This document shows, in pieces, positions 16,041 to 24,284 of a stretch of DNA of 64,000 nt. Position 1 is the stretch's first letter. Every line of letters begins with the position of its first letter. The notes under the pieces are model-generated. The model made no database searches and was not told where the DNA came from. It saw nothing but the letters and a program-made list of their open reading frames with translations. This DNA comes from Pseudomonas sp. RIT-PI-r (GTDB taxonomy: Bacteria > Pseudomonadota > Gammaproteobacteria > Pseudomonadales > Pseudomonadaceae). Where the stretch lies: the NCBI RefSeq assembly GCF_001297015.1, contig NZ_LIGE01000015.1, positions 1-64,000 of the forward strand, given 5' to 3'. Both the position numbers and the translations under genes were made by a program.

Positions 16041-16132
16041 CCATCGCTGGCAAGCCAGCTCCCACAGTGTCCGTGTCGGCCACAAAACCTGTGAACACCT
16101 CAGACCCTGTGGGAGCTGGCTTGCCAGCGATG
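16041..16132. repeat. REP inverted pair (TCGCTGGCAAGCCAGCTCCCAC type)
   Basis: CATCGCTGGCAAGCCAGC and its inverted copy lie between the convergent ends of the adaptor gene and the DTW-domain gene. Confidence 0.9.
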
Positions 16133-16151
16133 AGGCCAGCAAGAACACCGA

Positions 16152-16748
16152 CTATTTTTCAGCATGATTACGCTGAAACGTCTCCTCCCCCATCGCCGCA
16201 ATCTGCCCCTCGATCAACGCCTCGAACGGTTTGAGCAACGGCTCGAATGACGCCGACGGCTCCAGCGTCTGCAAAGCCTGCACAATCGCCTCAATGGTCG
16301 ACAACGCCCCCGGTCCCGGCGCCTTGCGCAAGCGATAGCGCGACACCCCGCCCTCGGCCAGCGTCACCCGTGGCAACGCCGCCAGCAGCGGATTGAGGTG
16401 CAGCATCTTGCGCGCCTTGCGCCATGTGCCGTCCGGAACTACCAGCAACAGCGGCTCATCGGATTCGACGTAAGCCTGCATCGGCTGCGCATCCTCCGCC
16501 GGAAATAACAGCCGCGCCCGATATCCCGGTTGATTCAGCAACGCCGGCAAATCCTCGAACACCTCGCCAACGACCAGCTCGGCATTGCTCAACCCCAACG
16601 CTGCCAGCCGCGCGGTATTCAACGCATGATTGACCTCGCTCGGATGCTGCAACAGCAACACCCGCGTGCGGCTGTCGAGGCTCGGAATCAGCGGGCACAG
16701 GCAATGGGTTTGTGGACGCAGGCAGCGCGGGCATTGAGGTCTGGACAT
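16152..16748 (-). CDS. DTW-domain protein, tRNA-uridine aminocarboxypropyltransferase (TapT-like)
   Basis: 198 residues. The N-terminus has a zinc-finger-like cysteine cluster (CPRCLRPQTHCLCP, Cys6, 9, 16, 18). The family's DxTW motif is at 106-109 (PDGTWRKARKM), with a downstream SxxE-like segment (ALSTIEAIVQALQ). By family (TapT/YfiP, DTWD) it transfers the 3-amino-3-carboxypropyl group from S-adenosylmethionine to uridine in tRNA (acp3U). It starts 5 bp after the LysR stop codon, so it is probably read through from gbuR, although the functions are unrelated. Confidence 0.88.
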   Translation of the reverse strand: MSRPQCPRCLRPQTHCLCPLIPSLDSRTRVLLLQHPSEVNHALNTARLAALGLSNAELVVGEVFEDLPALLNQPGYRARLLFPAEDAQPMQAYVESDEPLLLVVPDGTWRKARKMLHLNPLLAALPRVTLAEGGVSRYRLRKAPGPGALSTIEAIVQALQTLEPSASFEPLLKPFEALIEGQIAAMGEETFQRNHAEK

Positions 16749-16753
16749 GTTGT

Positions 16754-17647
16754 TTACGCCTGATTCAACTGAGCTTTAAGCAGATCACGGAACGTCTGAA
16801 TCAGCGGTTCGCGACTACGGCCCCGGCGCATGATCATTGAAAACGGTGCCTGATAACCGAACGTCGCCGGCAGCAATACGCGCAGGTCGCCCTTGTCGGC
16901 CCAGGCCTGCGCGTAGTGCTCCGGCAAGTAACCGATGTAGGCGCCGGACAGCACCAGAATCAGTTGCGCTTCCATACTTTCCACGGTCGCGGCGCTGTGT
17001 TTGAAACCGTGCCGGGCCAATTCCGCCTGACTCCAGTAACCACGACCGACCATGCGTTGCTGAGTGATGACCTGCTCGGGAATCCGCCGCTCGTTGAACA
17101 ACGGATGCCGGCTGCTGCAATACAACCAGTGCTGCTCGCGGTACAGCGGCATGTAGACCAGACCGCTCATGCGCGTGGAAAACGCACCGATGGCCAGGTC
17201 GAGGCGGTTGTCCTGCACGCCGAGTTGCAATTCGTAGGGGCTCATCACCGACAAATGCAGATGCACCGCCGGGTGTTCCTGACTGTAGGCGCCGATGGCC
17301 TCGGCGAATGGCAGGGCCTTGTCGCTGACGGTGGAGTCGATCACGCCGAGGTTGAGCGTGCCGCGCAGTTCGCCCTTGAGCGCGGCGGCGTATTGCTCGA
17401 AACCTTCGAGTTCGGCGAGCAGGCGCAGGGTTTCCTGATGGAACAGCTCACCCTTGCTGGTCAGGCTGAACCCGCCGCGCCCGCGATGGCACAGCACCAG
17501 GCCGAGCGCGGCTTCGAGCTGGCTCATGTAGGTGCTGATCGCCGAGGTCGACAGGTTGAGTTCCTGCTGCGCGGTGGCGAAACCCTGATGACGGACGACG
17601 CTGACGAAGATGCGCAACAGTTTCAGGTCGGGTAAAGCGTTGGCCAT
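16754..17647 (-). CDS. gbuR: LysR-family regulator of guanidinobutyrate catabolism
   Basis: 297 residues. The Met at 17647 (MANALPDLKLLRIF) is chosen because it gives the standard LysR N-terminus; an in-frame extension reads through a REP. Residues ~8-65 form the winged HTH (STSAISTYMSQLEAALGLVLCHR), followed by a substrate-binding domain. It is divergent from the guanidinobutyrase gene, as gbuR is from gbuA in P. aeruginosa (PA1422/PA1421). The intergenic region carries an inverted repeat suited to a LysR operator. It probably activates gbuA when 4-guanidinobutyrate is present. The name rests on synteny plus family membership. Confidence 0.82.
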   Translation of the reverse strand: MANALPDLKLLRIFVSVVRHQGFATAQQELNLSTSAISTYMSQLEAALGLVLCHRGRGGFSLTSKGELFHQETLRLLAELEGFEQYAAALKGELRGTLNLGVIDSTVSDKALPFAEAIGAYSQEHPAVHLHLSVMSPYELQLGVQDNRLDLAIGAFSTRMSGLVYMPLYREQHWLYCSSRHPLFNERRIPEQVITQQRMVGRGYWSQAELARHGFKHSAATVESMEAQLILVLSGAYIGYLPEHYAQAWADKGDLRVLLPATFGYQAPFSMIMRRGRSREPLIQTFRDLLKAQLNQA

Positions 17648-17687
17648 GTCTGCTCCGGGCTTTGCAACTGTGTGTCGGTGGGAAAAG

Positions 17688-17836
17688 CCCCTCACCCCAG
17701 CCCTCTCCCCGAGGGAGAGGGAGCCTACCGAGCTGTTATGAGGATTTACGCCGACCTGCAATATCGAGTCGAACTCAAAATTAAAAAGCAATGGAGATCA
17801 GCTCCCTCTCCCTCCGGGAGAGGGCTGGGGTGAGGG
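17688..17836. repeat. REP inverted pair (CCCTCACCCCAGCCCTCTCCC type)
   Basis: CCCCTCACCCCAGCCCTCTC and its inverted copy lie about 78 bp apart, upstream of gbuR. The left arm is read through by the rejected longer LysR frame. Confidence 0.9.
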
Positions 17837-17895
17837 CAGCAATCCCCAGCCGATCACAATCTTGAACCCGCCGAAGTCTAATCCCAGCCTCGCCA

Positions 17896-17919
17896 TTAGT
17901 TTAGAAAAATCTGAACTAA
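17896..17919. promoter_or_regulatory. Inverted repeat, likely GbuR operator
   Basis: TTAGTTTAGA, four bases AAAA, then TCTGAACTAA form a 10-bp inverted repeat with one mismatch. It contains the T-N11-A pattern of LysR-type sites, lies ~120 bp upstream of the gbuA start, and is between the divergent gbuR and gbuA genes. No other inverted repeat of this quality lies in the gap outside the REP. Confidence 0.6.
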
Positions 17920-18042
17920 GTTTTTGCCCGTAGCGATTCTTTCCCCTCACTACATTTCGCATCATCGGCCCCACAGCGGCGTCCGAACCCGTGCTCCACG
18001 GCGCGCCGACATAAATAAAACAAAGACGATGAGGCCTTACCC

Positions 18043-18993
18043 GTGGACAAGATTCTTCACCAACCACTGGGCGGCAACGAAATGCCGCGCTTCGGCGGCA
18101 TCGCCACCATGCTCCGACTCCCCCATCTACCGACCGCTGCCGGCCTGGACGCTGCCTTTGTTGGCGTGCCACTGGACATCGGTACTTCGCTGCGCCCCGG
18201 CACCCGCTTCGGGCCACGCGACATCCGCACCGAATCAGTGATGATCCGCCCGTACAACATGGCCACTGGCGCTGCGCCGTTCGACTCGCTGTCGGTGGCC
18301 GACATCGGTGACGTGGCGATCAACACTTTCAACCTGCTCGACGCCGTGCGCATCATCGAAGAAGCCTACGACAACATCCTCGAGCACAACGTGATCCCGA
18401 TGACTCTGGGCGGCGATCACACCATCACCCTGCCGATCCTGCGGGCGATTCATAAAAAGCACGGCAAGGTCGGTCTGGTGCACATCGATGCCCACGCTGA
18501 CGTCAACGATCACATGTTCGGCGAGAAGATTGCTCACGGTACGACCTTCCGTCGCGCTGTCGAAGAAGGTCTGCTGGACTGCGACCGCGTCGTACAGATC
18601 GGTCTGCGTGCGCAGGGTTACACCGCTGATGACTTCAACTGGAGCCGCGATCAGGGCTTCCGCGTGGTGCAGGCCGAAGAGTGCTGGCACAAGTCGCTGG
18701 CGCCACTGATGGCCGAAGTGCGCGAGAAAGTCGGCGGCGGTCCGGTGTACCTGAGCTTCGACATCGACGGTATCGACCCGGCCTGGGCGCCTGGCACCGG
18801 CACCCCGGAAATCGGTGGTCTGACCACCATTCAGGCAATTGAAATCATCCGCGGCTGCCAAGGCCTCGACCTGATCGGTTGCGATCTGGTAGAAGTCTCG
18901 CCCGCTTATGACACCACCGGCAATACCTCGCTGCTGGCCGCCAACCTGCTGTACGAAATGCTCTGCGTACTGCCTGGCGTGGTCCATCGCTGA
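18043..18993 (+). CDS. gbuA: Guanidinobutyrase (ureohydrolase family)
   Basis: 316 residues. It starts with GTG (DKILHQPLGGNEMPRFGG), preceded by GATGAGG. It is a complete arginase/agmatinase-fold enzyme with all manganese-binding motifs: GGDH at 123-126, HIDAHADV at 148-155 and SFDIDGIDPA at 238-247. The family includes SpeB, GbuA and GpuA. The context (LysR gene divergent; unknown ~140-aa protein, NCS1 permease and sodium symporter downstream) matches the P. aeruginosa gbuA locus PA1422-PA1418. Reaction: 4-guanidinobutyrate + water to 4-aminobutyrate + urea, in the cytoplasm. Agmatinase or guanidinopropionase activity is the main alternative. Confidence 0.88.
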   Translation: MDKILHQPLGGNEMPRFGGIATMLRLPHLPTAAGLDAAFVGVPLDIGTSLRPGTRFGPRDIRTESVMIRPYNMATGAAPFDSLSVADIGDVAINTFNLLDAVRIIEEAYDNILEHNVIPMTLGGDHTITLPILRAIHKKHGKVGLVHIDAHADVNDHMFGEKIAHGTTFRRAVEEGLLDCDRVVQIGLRAQGYTADDFNWSRDQGFRVVQAEECWHKSLAPLMAEVREKVGGGPVYLSFDIDGIDPAWAPGTGTPEIGGLTTIQAIEIIRGCQGLDLIGCDLVEVSPAYDTTGNTSLLAANLLYEMLCVLPGVVHR

Positions 18994-19003
18994 GGGTCGG
19001 GTC

Positions 19004-19426
19004 ATGAACGAACGTGATCAGGTTCTGCAAGCGGCCGCCGAACTGGTGTCCGCCTTCGCCCGTAACGATCGCGAAGCTTACTTCGGCGCGTTCAGCGCCG
19101 ATGCGAGTTTCGTCTTCTACACCCTCGAACAGCCGCTGCTGTCGCGCGATGCCTATCAGGCCTTGTGGGACAGCTGGCGCGCCGAGGATGGCTTCGAGGT
19201 GCTTGCGTGCACCTCGAGCAACGCCTTTGTCAGCCTGCAGGGTGACGTGGCGATTTTCATCCATGACGTGGCCACCGAGCTGCGCATGCAAGGGGAGCAA
19301 CACTTCAGCCAGGAGCGCGAGACGATTGTTTTCAAGAAACAAGCGTCGAGCCTAGAACAACAAGGCCATTGGCTGGCCTGCCACGAACATTTGTCCGCAA
19401 TGCCGGAAGGGCTGCCATCCCCTTAG
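19004..19426 (+). CDS. NTF2/SnoaL-like small protein of the gbu locus
   Basis: 140 residues from an ATG 10 bp after the gbuA stop codon, so certainly co-transcribed. The start MNERDQVLQAAAELVSAFAR and the pattern DREAYFGAFSADASFVFYT fit the cone-shaped NTF2-like fold (SnoaL/YybH type). Its position equals PA1420 of P. aeruginosa. No catalytic residues can be assigned. It may bind a small substrate or be an accessory to catabolism or transport of guanidino compounds. An in-frame extension into gbuA was rejected. Confidence 0.8.
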   Translation: MNERDQVLQAAAELVSAFARNDREAYFGAFSADASFVFYTLEQPLLSRDAYQALWDSWRAEDGFEVLACTSSNAFVSLQGDVAIFIHDVATELRMQGEQHFSQERETIVFKKQASSLEQQGHWLACHEHLSAMPEGLPSP

Positions 19427-19483
19427 CCAAAACAGGTGACGCCTCACGCACGATGAGGCGCGCCTTTATGATCGGAGCAGATC

Positions 19484-20986
19484 ATGAATAACAACAACAA
19501 CGACCAAAGCCTTACGCAAATTGAAACCCACGGGGTCGAACAGATCCCGGACCACGAACGCAGCGCAGGCCCGACGGACTTGTTCCGGATGATCTTCGGT
19601 GGTTCGAATACCTTTGCCACCGCCGTGCTCGGCAGTTTCCCGGTGCTGTTCGGTCTGTCTTTTCAGGCCGGCGTCTGGGCGATTGTGTCGGGCGTGCTGC
19701 TCGGCTCGCTGATCCTCGCACCGATGGGCCTGTTCGGCCCGCTCAACGGCACCAACAATGCCGTGTCGTCCGGTGCGCACTTCGGCGTGCACGGGCGGAT
19801 CGTCGGTTCGTTCCTGTCGCTGTTGACCGCCATCGCGTTTTTCTCGCTCTCGGTGTGGAGTTCGGGGGATGCGCTGATCGGTGGTGCGAAACGCCTGATC
19901 GGCTTGCCGGAAACCGACCTGACTCTGGGCCTGGCCTACGGTCTGTTCGCGATCCTGGTGCTGACCGTGTGCATCTACGGCTTCCGCTTTCTGCTGTGGG
20001 TGAACAAGATCGCGGTGTGGAGCGCCAGCCTGTTATTCCTGCTGGGCATCTTTGCCTTCGCCGGTCCTTTCGACGCGCATTACGCGGGCACCGTCAGCCT
20101 CGGTCAGCCGGGCTTCTGGGCCGCGTTCATCGGCGCCGCGCTGGTGGCGATGAGCAACCCGATTTCCTTCGGTGCGTTCCTCGGTGACTGGTCGCGCTAC
20201 ATCCCGCGTGACACCTCCAAGCAACGGATCATGGCGGCGGTGGTGCTATCGCAGATCGCCACGTTCATCCCGTTCCTGTTCGGCCTGACCACCGCGACCA
20301 TCGTCGCGATCAAGGCGCCGGACTATATAGCGGCGAACAACTATGTCGGCGGTTTGCTGGCGGTATCGCCGAGCTGGTTCTTCTTGCCGGTGTGCCTGAT
20401 CGCGGTGATCGGCGGCATGTCCACCGGCACTACCTCGCTGTATGGCACCGGGCTGGACATGTCCAGCGTGTTCCCGCGTGTTCTCTCGCGAGTGAAAGCG
20501 ACGCTACTGATCGGCGTGCTGTCGATTGCCTTCATCTTCATCGGCCGCTTTGCGGCGAACCTGGTGCAGAGCGTGTCGACTTTCGCCGTGCTGATCATCA
20601 CCTGCACCACGCCATGGATGGTGATCATGATCATCGGTCTGTTGGTGCGCCGCGGCTTCTACTGCCCGGATGACCTGCAAGTGTTCACCCGTGGCGAACA
20701 GGGCGGACGCTACTGGTTCAGCCACGGCTGGAACTGGCGTGGTCTGGGCGCATGGATCCCGAGCGCGGTGGTCGGTTTGTGCTTCGTCAATCTGCCGGGG
20801 CAATTCGTTGGCCCGCTGGGTGAAATGGCCGGTGGCATCGACATCAGCTTGCCGGTGACTCTGGGCCTGGCCTCGGTGGTGTACCTGACGCTGCTAAGCC
20901 TGTTCCCGGAACCGCGCGAAGTGTTCGGCCCGAAGGATGCACGCAGCCAAATCCTGGAAAAACCTGAACTGCGCCAGACCGCCTGA
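19484..20986 (+). CDS. NCS1-family (purine/cytosine permease-like) transporter
   Basis: 500 residues with 12 predicted membrane helices. The cytosolic N-terminus includes HGVEQIPDHERS, and the first helix region GGSNTFATAVLGSFPVLFGL and the NPISFGAFLGDWSRYIPRDT loop are typical of the nucleobase:cation symporter-1 family. It lies downstream of gbuA and the NTF2-like gene, matching PA1419. I infer uptake of a guanidino compound or a related nitrogen source rather than cytosine, from context only. A short GATGAGGCGC hairpin lies in the leader. Confidence 0.82.
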   Translation: MNNNNNDQSLTQIETHGVEQIPDHERSAGPTDLFRMIFGGSNTFATAVLGSFPVLFGLSFQAGVWAIVSGVLLGSLILAPMGLFGPLNGTNNAVSSGAHFGVHGRIVGSFLSLLTAIAFFSLSVWSSGDALIGGAKRLIGLPETDLTLGLAYGLFAILVLTVCIYGFRFLLWVNKIAVWSASLLFLLGIFAFAGPFDAHYAGTVSLGQPGFWAAFIGAALVAMSNPISFGAFLGDWSRYIPRDTSKQRIMAAVVLSQIATFIPFLFGLTTATIVAIKAPDYIAANNYVGGLLAVSPSWFFLPVCLIAVIGGMSTGTTSLYGTGLDMSSVFPRVLSRVKATLLIGVLSIAFIFIGRFAANLVQSVSTFAVLIITCTTPWMVIMIIGLLVRRGFYCPDDLQVFTRGEQGGRYWFSHGWNWRGLGAWIPSAVVGLCFVNLPGQFVGPLGEMAGGIDISLPVTLGLASVVYLTLLSLFPEPREVFGPKDARSQILEKPELRQTA

Positions 20987-20995
20987 CGCAGATCC

Positions 20996-21100
20996 CTGTA
21001 GGAGCGAGCCTGCTCGCGAAAGCCATCTGTCAGTCACTTCTTTGTTGAATGTGCTGACGCCTTCGTCGAATCGCCGCCCGGAGCAGGCTCGCTCCCACAG
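20996..21100. repeat. REP inverted pair (GGAGCGAGCCTGCTCGC type)
   Basis: TGTAGGAGCGAGCCTGCTCGC and a partly decayed inverted copy (GAGCAGGCTCGCTCCCACAG) lie between the two gbu-locus transporter genes. Confidence 0.88.
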
Positions 21101-21162
21101 TGGGCAGCATTGCTGAACCAAATTTGTTTCACCATAAAAAAGACAATCGGAGACACGCCATC

Positions 21163-22542
21163 ATGGCTTTGGATTTATTCGTCGTCCTCATCTACGCCGC
21201 CGGCATGCTCTTGCTCGGCTACTTCGGCATGCGCAAGGCCAAGACCAACGAGGACTTTCTCGTCGCCGGTCGAAACCTTGGCCCGAGCCTGTACATGGGC
21301 ACCATGGCCGCGACCGTACTCGGTGGCGCGTCCACCGTCGGCACCGTGCGTCTGGGTTACGTGCACGGCATCTCCGGTTTCTGGCTGTGCGCAGCCCTCG
21401 GTTGCGGCATCGTCGCGCTGAACCTGTTCCTCGCCAAACCGCTGCTGAAACTGAAGATCTACACCGTTACCCAGGTGCTGGAAAAACGCTACAACCCGAT
21501 GGCCCGCTCGGCGAGCGCGGCAATCATGCTCGCCTACGCACTGATGATCGGCGTGACCTCGATCCTGGCGATCGGCACCGTCCTGCAAGTGCTGTTTGAC
21601 CTGCCATTCTGGGTGTCGGTACTCGTCGGTGGTGGCGTCGTGGTGATCTACTCGGCGATCGGCGGCATGTGGTCGCTGACCCTCACCGACATCGTCCAGT
21701 TCATCATCAAGACCGTGGGCCTGATGTTCATTCTGTTGCCGATCTGCCTGTACCGCGTCGGCGGCTGGGACGAACTGGTGCTGAAACTGCCGGCGACCGC
21801 CTTCAGCTTCACCACCATCGGCTGGGACACGATCATCACCTACTTCATGATCTACTTCTTCGGCATCCTGATCGGTCAGGACATCTGGCAACGGGTGTTC
21901 ACCGTCAAGACCGCCAAAGTCGCGCAATACGCCGGCAGCATCGCGGGTATCTACTGCATCCTCTACGGCCTCGCCTGCGCGCTGATCGGCATGGCTGCAC
22001 ACGTGCTGATCCCGGATCTGGACAACGTCAACAACGCCTTCGCCGCCATCGTCAAACTGTCGCTGCCGGACGGCATCCGTGGTCTGGTGATCGCGGCTGC
22101 ACTGGCGGCGATGATGTCCACCGCCAGCGCCGGCCTGCTCGCCGCTGCCACCACACTGACTGAAGATCTGCTGCCGAAACTGCGTGGCGGCAAACAGTCG
22201 AGCCTGGGCATCAACCGTCTGTTCACTCTGCTGACCGGCATCGTTGTACTGGGTATCGCGCTGGTGGTGAATGACGTGATCAGCGCCCTGACCCTCGCTT
22301 ACAACCTGTTGGTGGGCGGCATGCTGATCCCGCTGATCGGCGCGATTTTCTGGAAACGCGCGACCACCGCCGGCGCCATTGCTTCCATGGGTCTGGGTTT
22401 CGCCACTTCGCTGCTGTTCATGTTCAAGGACGGTCTGGATGCCAACACGCCGATCTACTACAGCCTCGGCGCAGGTCTGGTGAGTTTTGTGGTCGTCAGC
22501 CTGTTCTCCCCTCGCCCGGCAACCGTGGCGAGTGCGATCTAA
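21163..22542 (+). CDS. Sodium:solute symporter (SSS family) of the gbu locus
   Basis: 459 residues. The ATG at 21163 gives MALDLFVVLIYAAGMLLLGY, the usual first helix of SSS proteins; the in-frame extension runs into the REP. About 13 membrane helices, with GASTVGTVRLGYVHGISGFW and the core motif AAALAAMMSTASAGLLAAATT. Position and family equal PA1418 in the P. aeruginosa gbu cluster. It probably imports a guanidino compound, amino acid or related solute with sodium. A composite hairpin element followed by a T-run sits just downstream and may end transcription. Confidence 0.85.
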   Translation: MALDLFVVLIYAAGMLLLGYFGMRKAKTNEDFLVAGRNLGPSLYMGTMAATVLGGASTVGTVRLGYVHGISGFWLCAALGCGIVALNLFLAKPLLKLKIYTVTQVLEKRYNPMARSASAAIMLAYALMIGVTSILAIGTVLQVLFDLPFWVSVLVGGGVVVIYSAIGGMWSLTLTDIVQFIIKTVGLMFILLPICLYRVGGWDELVLKLPATAFSFTTIGWDTIITYFMIYFFGILIGQDIWQRVFTVKTAKVAQYAGSIAGIYCILYGLACALIGMAAHVLIPDLDNVNNAFAAIVKLSLPDGIRGLVIAAALAAMMSTASAGLLAAATTLTEDLLPKLRGGKQSSLGINRLFTLLTGIVVLGIALVVNDVISALTLAYNLLVGGMLIPLIGAIFWKRATTAGAIASMGLGFATSLLFMFKDGLDANTPIYYSLGAGLVSFVVVSLFSPRPATVASAI

Positions 22543-22575
22543 GCTCTGATGTAACGACTTGATGCTTTCTTCGAC

Positions 22576-22864
22576 GGGTGTGGCACGGGCGTGTCCTCCC
22601 TTATTTCCTGCACCGCGTTGCGCCTAAAAGCGAGCCAGGCAAGGCGCAGTCCGTAGGTAAGGGTTGTTCCTTGCCAAGGACTGCAACGCAGCCTGGCTCG
22701 CTTTTAGGCACAACCCGGAGGGCCGGAGCTGATGTCGTGCAGGGCTGCGTTGCTCGGAGCTTATTTGGAAAAACCAAACTACGCTCCTCGCGCCTTGCCC
22801 TGCACGACATCAGATCCGGCGCGGTGCAGGAAATAAGGGAGGACACGCCCACTTGCCACACCCG
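22576..22864. repeat. Composite element with three nested/serial hairpins
   Basis: The outer arms (22576-22617 and 22820-22864) are ~40-bp inverted repeats containing GTGTCCTCCCTTATTTCCTG. Inside, two more hairpins occur: GCCTAAAAGCGAGCCAGGC at 22622 with its complement ending 22709, and CTGATGTCGTGCAGGGC at 22729 with its complement ending 22813. The whole resembles a cruciform-forming miniature element. TTTTTTT directly follows the right arm, so it could terminate the symporter transcript. It is unlike the common REPs in this window. Confidence 0.8.
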
Positions 22865-22890
22865 TTTTTTTCGTCTGGAGAAAAGTGAAT

Positions 22891-23616
22891 ATGAAGATCG
22901 TTTCGCGCGATCAGTGGTTTGAAGTGCAACACTTGAGCGATGGCATTCGGCTGATCCATGAGCCGTATATTCGCCCGTTCTATCGCTGCAACCTGTGGCA
23001 TGTGCAAGGCCGCGACAAAGACCTGTTGCTGGATAGCGGTTCGGGGCTGGTCAGCCTGCGCGAGCAGTTGCCATGGATCACCGAGCGGCCATTGATGGCG
23101 GTGGCCAGCCATTGCCATTTCGACCATATCGCCGGGCATCATGAATTTGCTGAACGGCTGGTGCACCCGGCCGAGGCGGACATTCTGGCGGCGCCGGATG
23201 GCGAGAATGATCTGAGCCGCGCATTCGTTGGCGATGACATGTTCGAGGCGCACCCGGACTGCCCGTTGTGCTACGCCGAATACCGGGTCAAAGCCGCGCC
23301 GGCCACCGGGTTTGTCGAGGACGGCGATGTGCTGGATCTGGGCAATCGCACGCTGCAAGTGCTGCACACACCGGGACATTCGCCGGGCGGCATCAGCCTG
23401 TATGAAGCGGCCACTGAAACCCTGTTCAGCGGCGACATCATCTACGACGGGCCGCTGATCGAAGACGCCTACCACTCCAATCTTGAGGATTACGCCAGCA
23501 GCCTGCGACGTTTGCAGGCGTTGCCGATTCGCACGGTGCATGGCGGGCATTTCGGCAGTTTTGCCGGCGAGCATTTGCGCTCGATGATTGACCAATGGTT
23601 GCGCGGCCACGCCTGA
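22891..23616 (+). CDS. Metallo-beta-lactamase-fold hydrolase
   Basis: 241 residues from the ATG at 22891 (GGAG ten bases upstream; a GTG two codons earlier is also possible). It has the MBL zinc motif HCHFDH at residues 74-79, a later HTPGHSPGG and FSGDIIYDG, and a distal HGGHFGSF. These together support an active binuclear-metal hydrolase similar to glyoxalase II/lactonase-type members. The substrate is unknown. It is followed 43 bp later by an acyl-carrier-like gene on the same strand, so an acyl or thioester substrate is one idea, not shown by the sequence. Confidence 0.85.
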   Translation: MKIVSRDQWFEVQHLSDGIRLIHEPYIRPFYRCNLWHVQGRDKDLLLDSGSGLVSLREQLPWITERPLMAVASHCHFDHIAGHHEFAERLVHPAEADILAAPDGENDLSRAFVGDDMFEAHPDCPLCYAEYRVKAAPATGFVEDGDVLDLGNRTLQVLHTPGHSPGGISLYEAATETLFSGDIIYDGPLIEDAYHSNLEDYASSLRRLQALPIRTVHGGHFGSFAGEHLRSMIDQWLRGHA

Positions 23617-23659
23617 GGCCTGCTTCACTCAAGCAGAACAACCATCAGAAAAATCTGCC

Positions 23660-23908
23660 ATGAGAAGAGCTGCCGTGCGTGCCGCCGTGCACCGATACAT
23701 CCAGCGTTTGCTGGAAACCCGCGAATTCAACGACAACACCAGCCTGGTGCAACTGGGGCTGGAGAAAGCCGACATCGAGGATTTGATCTTTCATCTGGAA
23801 GATGAATTCGGACTGACGGCGTTCACCGCCGAAGAAGACCGCATGCTCAAGACCGCGAAGACTGCGAATGACTTGAGCCGGTTCTTGCTTGAGATTGGCC
23901 GGCACTGA
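23660..23908 (+). CDS. Acyl-carrier-protein-like small protein lacking the carrier serine
   Basis: 82 residues from an ATG preceded by GAAAAATCTGCC (weak SD). Residues 31-50 align without gaps to ACP helix II: LGLEKADIEDLIFHLEDEF against the canonical LGADSLDTVELVMALEEEF. The phosphopantetheine serine position is Lys36, so it cannot be a normal carrier. The four-helix length and acidic helix are kept. The gene follows the MBL hydrolase on the same strand and may be co-transcribed. It could act as a scaffold or regulator; no function is known to me. The start is chosen because the frame upstream overlaps the hydrolase end. Confidence 0.78.
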   Translation: MRRAAVRAAVHRYIQRLLETREFNDNTSLVQLGLEKADIEDLIFHLEDEFGLTAFTAEEDRMLKTAKTANDLSRFLLEIGRH

Positions 23909-23910
23909 AA

Positions 23911-23987
23911 GCAAAAGATCGCAGCCTTCGGCAGCTCCTGCATTGATTCGTGCAGGAGCTGCCGCAGGCTGCGATCTCTTGATCTTG
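23911..23987. repeat. REP inverted pair (GCTGCGATCTTTTG type)
   Basis: AGATCGCAGCCTTCGGCAGC and an inverted copy lie between the ACP-like gene and the convergent PA3371-like gene. Confidence 0.9.
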
Positions 23988-24013
23988 AATCCTGTGATCT
24001 CGGATCGGTGGCG

Positions 24014-24142
24014 TTACCGGCGCCGTTGTTGACGGCGACGCTGCTCGTCATCGGTGCGGATCGGGACAGGCTGCAGAGGCGGTTCGATCAAGCCGAGGGC
24101 AACACCCAAGTCGTGTAGCCAGTTTTGAATTTTCTCTTTCAT
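24014..24142 (-). CDS. PA3371-family-like mini-protein
   Basis: A 42-residue protein, MKEKIQNWLHDLGVALGLIE followed by PPLQPVPIRTDDEQ and an arginine-rich end. The ATG at 24142 has GGGGG seven bases upstream; another ATG two codons earlier leaves only one base of spacing. I recognise it as the small conserved Pseudomonas protein family annotated as PA3371 family; no function is established that I know of. It has an amphipathic helix followed by a Pro-rich linker and an RRRQQRRR tail that could bind nucleic acid or membrane. It faces the ACP-like gene across a REP. Confidence 0.65.
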   Translation of the reverse strand: MKEKIQNWLHDLGVALGLIEPPLQPVPIRTDDEQRRRQQRRR

Positions 24143-24284
24143 CGTCATGCCCCCTTCAGGGTGGTGCTGAGCGGCCGGAATTCTGAGGCCGCTTCGCACT
24201 GATAATAGTCCGAAGTCCTACGCAATGCTCGGCCAAATCCGCAATGATCTGTTACTGAATTGAACAGAATTCGCCGGCATTGGT

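Noticed and set aside
17647..17791. N-terminal extension of the LysR gene gbuR
   Set aside because: The extra 48 codons read through a REP palindrome and precede the normal LysR start.
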